Shown here piece by piece: positions 19,701 to 29,166 of a stretch of DNA of 64,000 bases (its first letter is position 1; each line of letters starts with the position of its first letter). Location of the stretch: contig JAAFYY010000001.1 of the NCBI GenBank assembly GCA_014284505.1, positions 4,092,001-4,156,000 of the forward strand. Reading direction: 5' to 3'. A program made the position numbers and the translations under genes. The notes under the pieces were generated by a model. That model made no database searches. It was not told the origin of the DNA and worked only from the letters and a program-made list of their open reading frames with translations. The DNA is from Streptacidiphilus sp. 4-A2. GTDB lineage: Bacteria > Actinomycetota > Actinomycetes > Streptomycetales > Streptomycetaceae.

Positions 19701-20756
19701 ATGGATCTGCTCGACTCCCTCAGTGCCAAGGGCCTGCGCCGCGAACTCCCGACCCGTGAGGAGGCCCTGGCCGTACTGGCGACCTCCGACGACGAACTAC
19801 TCGATGTGGTCGCCGCCGCCGGGCGGGTGCGCCGCCAGTGGTTCGGCCGGGTGAAGCTCAACTATCTGGTGAACCTGAAGAGCGGCCTCTGCCCGGAGGA
19901 CTGCTCCTACTGCTCGCAGCGGATCGGCTCGAAGGCGGAGATCCTCAAGTACACCTGGCTGAAGCCGCAGGAGGCCGCCGCCGCGGCCAAGGCCGGGGTG
20001 TCCGGGGGCGCCAAGCGGTGTGCCTGGTGGCGAGCGGGCGCGGCCCGAGCGACCGGGATGTCGAGCGGTCGCCGAGACGGTGGACGCGATCCGGGCCGAG
20101 AACGAGGGTGTGGAGGTCTGTGCCTGCCTCGGGCTGCTGTCGGACGGCCAGGCGTCGCGGCTGCGCGAGGCCGGGTGCACGCCTACAACCACAACCTGAA
20201 CACCGCCGAGGCCACCTACGGCGACATCTGCTCCACCCACACCTACGAGGACCGCAAGGACACCGTCCGCGAGGCCCAGGCGGCCGGCCTGTCGGCGTGC
20301 TCCGGGCTGATCGCGGGCATGGGCGAGAGCGACGCCGACCTGGTCGACGTGGTGTTCGCGCTGCGCGAGCTGAACCCGGACTCGGTGCCGGTGAACTTCC
20401 TGATCCCGTTCGAGGGGACCCCGCTGGCGAAGGAGTGGAACCTCACCCCGCAGCGCTGCCTGCGGATCCTGGCCATGGTCCGCTTTGTCTGCCCGGATGT
20501 GGAGGTCCGGCTGGCCGGCGGGCGCGAGGTGCATCTGCGCACGCTCCAGCCGCTGGCGCTGCACCTGGTGAACTCGATCTTCCTGGGCGACTACCTGACC
20601 AGCGAGGGACAGGCCGGGCAGGCCGACCTCGACATGATCACGGACGCGGGCTTCACGGTGGAGGGCGCGGACGAGGCGACCCTGCCCGCCGAGCGCGAGG
20701 CCGCGGTCACTGTGCGCCGCCGGGGCGCGGGCACCGATCTGCCGCCGAACGCGTGA
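19701..20756 (+). CDS. bioB: biotin synthase (frameshifted in the middle)
   Basis: Radical SAM enzyme inserting sulfur into dethiobiotin. The [4Fe-4S] CxxxCxxC is CPEDCSYC, preceded by KLNYLVNLKSGL and followed by SQRIGSKAEI. Later blocks: EVCACLGLLSDGQ, AYNHNLNTAEATYGDICSTH, CSGLIAGMGES and PVNFLIPFEGTPL, which cover both Fe-S clusters and the dethiobiotin pocket. Shifts cluster between about 20015 and 20175. ATG 19701 gives MDLLDSLSAKGL. The TGA overlaps the bioA GTG, so bioB-bioA are translationally coupled. Confidence 0.93.
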   Translation: MDLLDSLSAKGLRRELPTREEALAVLATSDDELLDVVAAAGRVRRQWFGRVKLNYLVNLKSGLCPEDCSYCSQRIGSKAEILKYTWLKPQEAAAAAKAGVSGGAKRCAWWRAGAARATGMSSGRRDGGRDPGRERGCGGLCLPRAAVGRPGVAAARGRVHAYNHNLNTAEATYGDICSTHTYEDRKDTVREAQAAGLSACSGLIAGMGESDADLVDVVFALRELNPDSVPVNFLIPFEGTPLAKEWNLTPQRCLRILAMVRFVCPDVEVRLAGGREVHLRTLQPLALHLVNSIFLGDYLTSEGQAGQADLDMITDAGFTVEGADEATLPAEREAAVTVRRRGAGTDLPPNA

Positions 20757-22087
20757 GCGCGAGCACCGAATCGCGGCGGCTGCCCACCGGGCAGCCGCTG
20801 CCCCGGAACAGCTGCTCGAGCTCGACCGGGCGCATGTCTGGCATCCGTACGGCGCGATGCCGGCGGCGCTCGCGCCCTTCCCGGTGGAGTCGGCGGCCGG
20901 GGTGCGGCTGCGGCTGGCCCGGCCGGTCGAGGGGCGGTCCGAGCTGATCGACGGCATGTCCTCGTGGTGGTCCGCGATCCACGGCTACCAGCACCCGGTG
21001 CTGGACGAGGCGGTGCGCGACCAGCTGGGGCGGATGAGCCATGTGATGTTCGGCGGGCTCACCCACGAGCCCGCGGTCCGGCTGGCCGCCCGGCTGGTGG
21101 AGCTGTCCCCGGAGCCGCTGGAGCATGTCTTCCTGGCGGACTCGGGCTCGGTCTCGGTCGAGGTCGCGGCCAAGATGTGCCTCCAGTACTGGCGTTCGCT
21201 GGGCCGGCCGAGAAGCGGCGGCTGCTGACCTGGCGCGGCGGCTACCACGGCGACACCTTCCACCCGATGTCGGTGTGCGACCCCGAGGGCGGGATGCACC
21301 AGCTGTGGACCGGCGTGCTGCCGCGCCAGCTGTTCGCGGACGCGCCCACGGACGGCTTCGACACCCCGCTGGACCCGGCCTATGTCTCCCATCTGGACGA
21401 GCTGATCGGCCGCCATGCCGCCGAGACCGCCGCGGTGATCGTGGAGCCGGTGGTGCAGGGCGCGGGCGGGATGCGCTTCCACTCCCCCGAGTTGCTGCGG
21501 GTGCTGCGCCGGCTGTGCGACGCGCACGGGGTGCTGCTGGTCTTCGACGAGATCGCCACCGGCTTCGGCCGCACCGGCGAGCTGTTCGCGGCCGGGCACG
21601 CCGGGGTCTCGCCCGATGTGATGTGCGTCGGCAAGGCGCTGACCGGCGGGTACCTGACGCTGGCGGCGACGCTGTGCACCGGCGAGGTGGCCCGTGGCAT
21701 CAGCCGGGGCGAGGTGCCGGTGCTGGCGCACGGGCCGACGTTCATGGGCAACCCGCTGGCCTGCGCGGTCGCCAACGCCTCGATCGAGCTGCTGCTCGGG
21801 CAGGACTGGCAGGGCACGGTCCGGCGGATCGAGTCGGGGCTGCGCGCGGGCCTGGCCCCGGCGGCCGGGCTGCCCGGGGTGCGCGAGGTGCGGGTGCTGG
21901 GCGCCATCGGGTGGTCCAGCTGAACCACGAGGTGGACCTGGCCGCGGCGACCGCGGCCGCCGCCGGGGCCGGGGTGTGGCTGCGCCCGTTCCGCGACCTG
22001 GTCTACACCATGCCGCCGTATGTCACCGGCGACCTGGATCTGGCGGCGCTGTGCGCCGGGGTGGTCGCCGCCGCGGCGCGCGGCTGA
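20753..22087 (+). CDS. bioA: adenosylmethionine-8-amino-7-oxononanoate aminotransferase (frameshifted)
   Basis: Class III PLP aminotransferase converting KAPA to DAPA with S-adenosylmethionine as amino donor. BioA-specific blocks: AHVWHPYGAM, GMSSWWSAIHGYQHPVLD, HVMFGGLTHEPA, GGYHGDTFHPMSVCDP, the cofactor Asp in LLVFDEIATGFGRTG and the Schiff-base Lys in CVGKALTGGYLT. Shifts near 20810, 21215 and 21910. The GTG start at 20753 overlaps the bioB stop. The end VVAAAARG with TGA 22085-22087 gives the normal length of about 440 residues. Confidence 0.93.
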
Positions 22088-22154
22088 GCGCACCTCTTTT
22101 CTCTGGGTACATCTCTGCTTCATGTACATCGGCACGACGGCGAGGAACAGCACA

Positions 22155-22893
22155 ATGAGCAGCACCGCTGCGAGCGGGACGGTCCTGCTGGTCTCCGGTA
22201 CCGGGACCGAGATCGGGAAGACCGCGGTCACCGCGGCCGTGGCCGCACTGGCCCTGGCCGAGGGCCTGCGGGTGGCGGTGCTCAAGCCCGCGCAGACCGG
22301 CGTCGGCGTCTACGAACCCGGCGACGCGGACGAGGTGCGCCGGCTCGCCGGGGACGGGCTGACCTGTGCCGAACTGGCGCGCTATCCCGAGCCGCTGGCC
22401 CCGGCGACCGCCGCCGCCCGCTGCGGGATGCCGCCGGTCACGCCCAAGGAGACGCGGTGCCGCGGCCGGCTGGCGCAGACCCATGACCTGGTCCTGGTCG
22501 AGGGCGCGGGCGGGCTGCTGGTCCGGTTCGACGCGGACGGCGGGAGCCTGGCCGAAGTCCCGGGCGCGCTGCGGGAGTCGGGTCTTGAGGCGGCGGTGCT
22601 GCTGGTCACCACCGCCGGCCTGGGCACGCTCAACACCACCGAGCTGAGCGCCGAGGCGCTGCGTGCCCGTGGGGTGCGGCTGCTGGGCCTGGTCATCGGC
22701 TCCTGGCCGGACGACCCCGATCTGGCCTCCCGCTGCAATCTGTCGGATCTGCCGCTGGTGGCGGACGCCCCGCTGCTGGGCTCGCTCCCGCAGGGGTGCG
22801 TGCCAGCAGCGGGGACACCGCGCGGACCGGGCCGAGTTCCTCGCCACGGCCCGCTCCGCGCTCGGTCAGATCTTGTTGAAGATCTTCGAGTAG
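22155..22893 (+). CDS. bioD: ATP-dependent dethiobiotin synthetase (frameshifted)
   Basis: Forms the ureido ring of dethiobiotin from DAPA, CO2 and ATP. The P-loop is VSGTGTEIGKTAVTAAV, then LKPAQTGV and the nucleotide-site VEGAGGLLVRFD. Further blocks are TAGLGTLNTTELS and LVIGSWPDDPD. Shifts lie near 22450-22475 (a compensating pair is likely) and 22800. The recovered end FLATARSALGQ runs to TAG 22891-22893, overlapping the convergent chitinase by 28 bases; the true end could be slightly earlier. It follows bioA by 67 bases. Confidence 0.88.
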
Positions 22894-23824
22894 GCGTAGC
22901 CGTCACCCTTGTCGTAGCCGTCGACCTCCCAGAACGACAGTTCCTGGACGCCGTTGCTCTTGGCGAAGGACTCCAGGGTGCCGGCGTCGGACTGGGTGAA
23001 GTTCTCGTCGTCGTCGTTCTGCCCGGCGATGGGGGTGAGCCCCAGGCGGGCCCAGTTCTGCGCGGAGCTGCCGCCGAAGATCCCGGCGAGCTGCTTCTCG
23101 GTGGCCTGCGCCCCCGACTCGGCGTCCTTGAGCGGGTTCTGGCCGTTGCCGAAGTCCATGGTCATGATGTTGACCAGGTTGACCTTGACGCCCTTGCTCT
23201 TGGCATCCTTGAGCAGCGCGGTGGCGTCCGACTCCAGGCCGGTGGGGTCGACCGGGAGGGTGTAGTCGACCTGGACCGAGGGGTCCTCCTGCTGGAGGGC
23301 CGCGAGCGCCTGGTCGCGGCGGGAGTTGGCGGCGGTGTTGTCCAGGTAGTCGCCCTCGATGTCGAAGTCGAGCCGGGTCACGCCGTAGGTCTTGACGACG
23401 TTGGCGTAGGCCGCGGTGAGGCTGCTGACCGAGTCGCAGGTCTCCGCTATCTCGCCGCCGGACTCGCCGCCGAAGGAGATGATGACGTTGCCCCCGGCCG
23501 ACTTGAACGCGTTCACCTGCGAGGTGAACGCGCCCAGGGAGTCGTTGCCGTCCTCCCACATCGGGGTGCAGCCGGACTTGGGACCAGGAAGGCCAGCGTG
23601 TAGTACTTGTCGCCGCTGGCCTTCATGTCGGCGGACAGGTCGCCGGTGTCCCCGCCGGAGATCTGGAGGTAGGGGGCGGAGTACTGGCTGGGGAAGGCGG
23701 GGGCGGAGGCCTGGGCGGCGGAGACCCCGGCGGTGAGCACCAGCACGGGGGCCACCGCGGTGGTGAAGGCGGTGGCCGCCAGGAGCGCGGTACGGCGGGC
23801 TGAGGCGTGGGGAAGCTTGGCCAT
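22866..23824 (-). CDS. secreted GH18 chitinase-like glycosidase (one frameshift)
   Basis: About 318 residues. A signal peptide is clear: MAKLPHASARR, a hydrophobic run TALLAATAFTTAVAPVLVL and ASA at the cleavage site. The GH18 catalytic DxxDxDxE is seen as RLDFDIEGDY, with the acid Glu, preceded by NVIISFGGESGGE. The C-terminus has ELSFWEVDGYDKGDGYAYS, a small single-domain chitinase like Streptomyces ChiD/ChiA-type enzymes lacking a carbohydrate-binding module. A shift near 23580 splits off the first 80 residues. An inverted repeat just upstream is a probable operator. Confidence 0.88.
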
Positions 23825-23855
23825 GATGACCTCTCAGTTCCGTTGCGACAATGAA

Positions 23856-23874
23856 GTTAGGAAGACTTCCTAAC
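23856..23874. promoter_or_regulatory. inverted repeat upstream of the chitinase gene
   Basis: GTTAGGAA-GAC-TTCCTAAC is a perfect 8-base dyad 32 bases before the chitinase start. It resembles the TTAGGAAA/TTTCCTAA motif I associate with secreted polysaccharide-degrading enzyme genes of streptomycetes. The cognate regulator is not identified. Confidence 0.65.
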
Positions 23875-24022
23875 GCGTTGAACGAGGATCGTTGCGTACC
23901 GTCGTGCCCGCGTCAATACGCCCCGCGGCGGAACTGCCCGACCCGCGGAAGAACTGCCCGACCGGTCCACGCCCCACCGGACCGGACCGAGTACCGGGAA
24001 CGGCCCGGTCCCGCTCGCTACC

Positions 24023-25282
24023 ATGAACGGCGGGGAGTGCCAGGTGGTCGACGCGCCACTGCTCAGCGAACTGATGCCGTGGTCCGTCCCCGGCCTGCGG
24101 CTCGGCCGGGGCTGGGTGCGCTCCGCCCACCGCGAGGTGCTGACGGCCCGCTGGCAGCGCCTGGCCGAGGCCGCCACCGGATCCCGGGCCGCCCTTTTCG
24201 GGGCCAGCCGGGCCCGCACAGTCGACAGCTCCGTCGGGCAGCTGCCCGGACAGTCCTCCCCCCGCCCGCCTGGCCGACGACCCGGGCCCCTGTCCGGAGC
24301 CGGTGCGCATCCGGCACGGGGCCTTCGACCGGCTGTGGCTGCTCCCGGACCAGCGGGTGCTGGACGCCGCCCGGCCCGAGCTGTGGCGGGTCGCCGACGA
24401 CGCCCAGCTGTTCGCCTGCGTGCAGCCGGACGCCCCGGGGCCGGCCGTGGCCTTCTCCGCCGAACTTCCGGACGGCCACCGCGTCAAGGGCCTGGGCCGG
24501 ATTCACCCGCTCTACCGGCGGCCCGGCGGCCGGGAGCCGAACCTCGCGCCGGGCCTGACCGAGCACCTGGGCCAGGCCCTGGGCACCCCGGTCACCGCCG
24601 AGGACCTGCTGGCCTGGATCGCCGCCGTCACCACCGGGCCCGGCACCGTCACCGGCACGGGCACCGCCACCGGCACGTCCGGCCTCCGTGACGGCGAGGA
24701 CGTCATGGTGCCGCTGCCCGGTTCGCCCGGGCTGTGGGCGGAGGGCGTCGCCCTGGGCCGCCAGGTGCTCCGGCTGCACACCTTCGGCCTGCGCTGCGGG
24801 AGCGACCGGCCGCGCCTGCCCGGCGGCCGGCGGCCCTTCGTCCGCGAGCGGATCAGCGGACTGCCGGACGCGATCGGCCATGACGCCGACACCGAGTCGC
24901 TGCTGCTGGGCACCGGCCGGGTGGCCCCGGTCCCCCGCGGGCCTGGGAGTTCCAGGCGGGCGGGCGGCCGGTGCTGGCCGAGTGGTTCGCCCGGCGCAGC
25001 GCCGACCCGGAGGCCGGACCCGGCACCCTCGAGGCGCTCGGACTGTCCGCCTGGCCTCAGCAGACCACCGCCGAGCTGGTCGAACTGGTCACCGTGCTGG
25101 CCCTGCTGGCCGAGCTGGAACCGGCCCGGGCGGAGCTGCTGCGCCCGGAGCGCGGCCCCTGGCTCGGCCGGGAACGGCTGACCGCCGCCGGGGTGCTGCC
25201 GCCACCGCCGTACAGCCGGCGCCCCGCCTCGGTCCTCTCCCACCAGGAGGAGGGCCCGGGCGGCCAGTTCGCCCTGCTCTGA
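24023..25282 (+). CDS. orphan type ISP restriction-modification C-terminal-domain protein (frameshifted)
   Basis: About 420 residues resembling the C-terminal target-recognition region of type ISP restriction-modification enzymes, without any helicase, nuclease or methyltransferase motif. Characteristic blocks: PLLSELMPWSVPGLRLGRGW, VRIRHGAFDRLWLLPDQRVL, ARPELWRVADDAQLF, RIHPLYRRPGG, EDLLAWIAA and PRLPGGRRPFVRERI, with the end ASVLSHQEEGPGGQFALL. A Thr-Gly repeat (around 24640-24680) interrupts the middle. Shifts near 24265 and 24940. ATG 24023 is used; GTG 24044 (VVDAPLLSEL) has a better spaced GGGGAG. Such stand-alone proteins recur in streptomycetes; function unknown. Confidence 0.75.
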
Positions 25283-25601
25283 GCCCGGTCCCAGCCCGAC
25301 CCCAGCCCCGGCCACAGCCCGGCCACCGCCCAGCCACCGCCCCACCGCAGCCCGGCGCGCGGTTCGGGCCGCGCGCCCGCCGGGCACTCCCGGTGTCCCC
25401 CGGTTGCCGTGTCATGTCCGGGCTGTGACCGGACCGTGGCCGGGCGGTGGCCGCCACGGCAACCGGGAACCGGCCCGGCGCAGTGTTGCCGTTTGATACC
25501 GAAGCGGGTGATGAGCTGCACAGACACTCGCGGCGCCGGACCGTGCCCGGATACGATCCGCCTACCTCCCGGTAGCGTCGCCGGGAGCCCGATCGACAGC
25601 C
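25283..25601. other. intergenic region with a long-armed inverted repeat
   Basis: No gene. The first 90 bases are a C/G-rich low-complexity stretch. CCCGGTTGCCGTG (25399-25411) is the exact complement of CACGGCAACCGGG (25455-25467), a 13-base inverted repeat with a 43-base loop that contains smaller symmetries. The AT-richer end (25490-25515) may hold the promoter of the ROK gene. Confidence 0.5.
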
Positions 25602-26890
25602 ATGGGCAACAAGGACCGGCGAAAGGGAAGGCGGGCGAGTTGGCACAGCTCACCGGTGGGGACTCCTCGCTGCTGCGACGTGATCAACTCCGCGGTCACC
25701 CTCCATGCGCTGCGCGGCGGCGACGCCCTGACGCTCACCCAGCTGGTGGGGGACACCGGTCTGTCGCGCCCCACCGTCGAGGGCGTGATCGAGGGCCTGA
25801 TGGAGTCGGGCCTGGTGGTCGAGGTACTGCCGGAGAGCGACCCGCAGCGCGGTGACAGCACCCGCCAACGCGGGCGCCCCGCACGGCACTTCCGCTTCCG
25901 GGCGGAGGCCGGGCACCTGCTCGGCATCGAGATCGGCACCCACGGCGCCCGCGCCGCGCTGTCCGACCTCACCGGCCGGATCCTCGGCACCTACACCCGC
26001 CCGATCGACGAGGCCACCGGCGCGACCGAGCGCCTGGCGCTGGTCCGGGCGACCGTCGCCGAACTGCTGCGCCGCTCCGGGGTCTCCCGCGACACGCTGT
26101 GGGCCGTCGGCGTCGGCACGCCCGGCGTGGTCGACGCGGAGGGCGTGGTGCGGCTGGGCACAGCGCTGCCCGGCTGGACCGGACTCGAACTGGGGAACAG
26201 GCTGCGCCGTTCGTTCCGCTGCCCGGTACTGGTCGAGAACGACGCCAACCTCGCCGCGATCGGCGAGCACTGGAAGGGCGCCGCGGTCGGCATGGGCGAT
26301 GTGGTGTTCGTCCTGGCCGGGCTGAGCCCGGGGGCCGGCTCGCTGATCAACGGCCGGCTGCACCGCGGCTTCGGCGGCGCGGCCGGGGAGATCGGCTCAC
26401 TGCACCTGCTGGGCCGCGAGTCCAACCCGGCGCAGCTGCTGTCCGCGCCGAGCAAGCCCATTGATCCGCTGGACGAGGCGGCGGTGGCCCGGGTGCTGCG
26501 GCTGGCGGAGCAGGGCGACCAGGTCGCCCTGGATGTGCGCGACCGCTTCCTGAACCGGCTGGTCCGGGATGTCGCCGCACTGGTGCTGGCGATCGACCCG
26601 CAGATCGTGGTGATCGGCGGCTGGCGGCCGGGCTCGACGGGATGCTGGAGCCGCTGCGGGCGCAGCTGGTGCGGTTCTGTCTGCGCCCGCCGGAGGTGCG
26701 GCTGTCGGCGCTCGGTGACGACGTGATCGCCACCGGCGCCCTGCGGCTGGCCCTCGAACACGCCGAGGAGCAGCTCTTCTCGGTGGATCAGGAGGCCGCG
26801 CGGACCTCGGCCGGCGTGGCCGGGGCGACCGGGGTGACGTCGACCATGCCGGACTCGCCGAAGGTCAGCCGGCAGGTGTCCGCCCGGTAG
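25602..26890 (+). CDS. ROK-family transcriptional regulator (frameshifted)
   Basis: About 425 residues. An N-terminal winged helix-turn-helix (LAQLTGGDSSLLRR; INSAVTLHALRGGDALTLTQ; TGLSRPTVEGVIEGLMESGLV) precedes a sugar-kinase-like ROK domain (LLGIEIGTHGARAALSDLTG; GVGTPGVVDAEG; VENDANLAAIGEHW; GLSPGAGSLINGRLHRGFGG; AGEIGSLHLLG). The usual CxCGxxGC zinc motif after GEIG is absent. Shifts near 25618 and 25672 (nearly cancelling) and 26628. It ends at TAG 26888-26890, overlapping the convergent GntR gene. Likely a carbohydrate-responsive repressor; ligand unknown. Confidence 0.87.
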
Positions 26891-27590
26891 GTGGAGACGC
26901 CGACGGCGACGATCCGGCCCTTCACCGGTAGCTGGTGGTGACCACCAGCACCGGGATGCCCGGGGGGCGCTCCAGCAGCCGGGCCGCCTCGTCCTCGGCC
27001 ACGCCGAGCTCCACGGCGCGCGACTCGCCGTCCAGCTCCAGCCGCTGGAGGGTGCGCAGCACCGAGCGGGCGCGGCTGGACTCGGCCAGGCTGTGCTTGA
27101 TGAAGGCGCCGGGGACGTGCGGCACCACGGAGTCCGGCACATAGAGGTCTCGGTGCCGATGGCCGTGCCGCGCATGATCCGCAGCCGGCGCACCTGGTGG
27201 ACGTCGGTGGCGGCGGGGAGGCCGAGCGCGGTCGCGACCGCCGCGGTCGCCGGACGGTAGTCGGCGTCGACGACCCGCCAGCTGTCCCGGGAGCGCCGAA
27301 GTGGTTGTCGGTGGCCTCGGCCACCGGCACGCCCATGCGGGGGCGGCGACCAGGGTGCCGATCCCCCGGCGGCGCACCAGCCGCCCTTCGAGCTCCAGCT
27401 GGTCGAGCGCCTGGCGCAGGGTGGCCCGGGCGACCCCGAAGCGCGAGGAGAGGTCGCGCTCGTTGGGGAGCACCTCGCCCGTGCGGAACTCGGTGTCGAG
27501 CGCCCGCACCAGCACCGTGCGCAGCTGCCAGTACTTGGGCTCCGGGACCGTGTCGACTGCCGTGCCGCTCGCGGCCTTTGTGCTCCCCAC
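26788..27590 (-). CDS. GntR/HutC-family regulator with UTRA domain (frameshifted)
   Basis: About 265 residues. The winged helix is seen as PKYWQLRTVLVRALD, PNERDLSSRFGVARATLRQA and LVRRRGIGTLVA. The UTRA effector domain resumes across shifts near 27330, 27290, 27150 and 26930: DADYRPATAAVATALGLP, VRRLRIMRGTAIGTE, DLYVPDSVVPHVPGAF, LLERPPGIPVLVVTTSY and GVSTYRADTCRLTFG. TGA is at 26788-26790. It is the same superfamily as the aminosugar regulator DasR but is not DasR itself. A palindrome closely resembling the DasR box lies about 95 bases upstream of ATG 27590, consistent with autoregulation. Confidence 0.85.
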
Positions 27591-27673
27591 CCTGTCCTCC
27601 GCTGTGAACCTCGGGTGCAGTATTTATGCGCCCTTATTTCTTAAAGGACCCTGCACTATGGGCGACCATAGGG

Positions 27674-28179
27674 CTACCCCGATGATTGGTCAAGACCAAT
27701 GCTTGGCATGGTCAGGTAGTGGGCAAGGCCCGTGCGGCCGTGCCGCATCATCAATGCGTGGTTCGCCCGAAAGGCCGGACGCCCGGGCAGGGCCGCCCAT
27801 CGCATCAGCGGCTTGCGCACCACGACATCCTCGAAGAAGGAGACAGCGCTGCGGTCCGGCCCCGGGCGGTGACCGTCCAGCGGCTGACACCTTCGAGATC
27901 GCCGCTGAGCCGGGCTTCGAGCACCCCGGCGAGCGGGTCCTGCCGGGCCTGGCCGGCGACCACCCTGAGCTCCAGCGGAAGCACCGAACGGAATCTCAAC
28001 TCACCGCTGTATTCGTCGAGTTGACGAACCTCGCGGACTTCGGGCCACCACACCGGATAGCTCGGCGGATCGGCCAGCACCCGGTACACCCGCGAACGGG
28101 GCGCGGACATTTCCCAGGTGCAGTGAAAGCGGTAGCGATGCAGGCCGGACCATAGGGATGGAGCGGTTTTATCCGTCAT
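27674..28179 (-). CDS. SRPBCC-fold (polyketide cyclase-like) protein (one frameshift)
   Basis: About 168 residues of START/SRPBCC fold, a hydrophobic ligand-binding barrel. Seen: RYRFHCTWEMSAPRSRVYRV, DPPSYPVWWPEVREVRQLD, GELRFRSVLPLELRV and ARLSGDLEGVSRWTV; after a shift near 27870, AVSFFEDVVVRKPLMRW and FRANHALMMRHGR. It ends at TAG 27674-27676 in that frame. ATG 28179 (MTDKTAPS) or 28203 (MSMPYSV) could be the start; neither has a strong ribosome site. Ligand unknown. The last 10 codons coincide with the GntR promoter region. Confidence 0.7.
27685..27700. promoter_or_regulatory. DasR-box-like palindrome upstream of gntR
   Basis: ATTGGTCAAGACCAAT is a perfect 16-base palindrome apart from the AA centre. 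Its TGGTC-N2-GACCA core matches the DasR-responsive element of streptomycetes (TGGTCTAGACCA). It lies 95-110 bases before the GntR start, inside the inferred 3' end of the SRPBCC gene. Confidence 0.65.
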
Positions 28180-28203
28180 ATCAGACACAGAATACGGCAT
28201 GGA

Positions 28204-28444
28204 CATGCCCTGGGTCAGCAGGGCGTGACCGGGCGGGCCGGGGGCGCGCAATCAGCTGACGGACCGTCGGAACAGCCCGCCCCGGCAGTCCCACGTGTCC
28301 GGGCGCCCCGAATTCCTTAATTAACTTTTAATATTGCCTCCCTTCGGTGCCCCGCACCGACCGGGCCGGGCCCCTACCACGGCCCGCCGCCCGCCGGCGG
28401 TACCGTGCACTCGACAGCCGACGACGACCACCCGGGGGCCCGCC
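28204..28444. promoter_or_regulatory. divergent promoter region with an AT-rich patch
   Basis: This gap separates the minus-strand SRPBCC gene from the plus-strand carbonic anhydrase. Bases 28311-28336 (core TTCCTTAATTAACTTTTAAT) are strikingly AT-rich for this genome and are the likeliest promoter area. No operator-quality dyad was seen. Confidence 0.4.
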
Positions 28445-28992
28445 ATGACCGAACCGCAGAGCACCGCAGACCGCAGCGGCGCGCTGATCGCCACGGTCTG
28501 CGGCCGGACCCGGACGTGCACCCGGACGCCTTTGTCGCACCCACCGCCGTGGTCCTGGGCTCGGTCACCCTCGCCGCCGGGGCCGGTGTCTGGTACCACG
28601 CGGTGCTGCGCGGCGACTGCGAGTCGATCAGCATCGGCGCCGACAGCAACATCCAGGACAACTGCACGGTCCACGCCGACCCCGGCTTCCGGCGGTCGTC
28701 GGCAGCGGGTCTCCGTGGGCCACAACGCGGTGCTGCACGGCTGCACCGTCGAGGACGACACGCTGGTCGGCATGGGCGCCACCGTGCTCAACGGCGCCCG
28801 GATCGGCGCCGGATCGCTGGTCGCGGCCGGGGCGGTGGTCCCGCAGGGGATGCAGGTACCGCCGAACTCGCTGGTCGCCGGGTGCCGGCGAAGGTCAGGC
28901 GGGAGCTCACCGAGGAGGACCGGGCCGGGATCAGGCTGAACGGCGAGGGCTACGTCCTGCTGGCCGCGGAGCACCGCCGCGCCTTCGGCTGA
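28445..28992 (+). CDS. gamma-class carbonic anhydrase-like left-handed beta-helix protein (frameshifted)
   Basis: About 180 residues with hexapeptide repeats: DAFVAPTAVVLGSVTL, GVWYHAVLRGDCESI, IGADSNIQDNCTVHADPG and, after a shift near 28690, VSVGHNAVLHGCTVEDD, GATVLNGARIGAGSLVAAGA. The three His expected for metal binding are in TVHADPG and GHNAVLHGC. The C-terminus has VPAKVRRELTEED. Further shifts near 28505 and 28885. Such proteins (PaaY/YrdA/CaiE type) bind Zn or Fe; many have weak or no measured anhydrase activity. Confidence 0.87.
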
Positions 28993-29166
28993 ACTCCCGC
29001 GCACCGAGATCCCGCGCGCTGAAGTCCCGCGCGCTGGACGCGAGTTCGTCGGCGCGGCGGGCACGGCCCGGTGCGGGTCGACGCCGCCCCGGCGTTAGCG
29101 TCGTCCTGTGCGGCCCGCACCGGGGCCGCGGCCCGCCCGACGACGGACCCGACGAACGGACCCGCT

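Noticed and set aside
24640..24685. A possible repeat element within the type ISP-like gene.
   Set aside because: It is an in-frame Thr-Gly coding repeat with synonymous differences, not an independent element.
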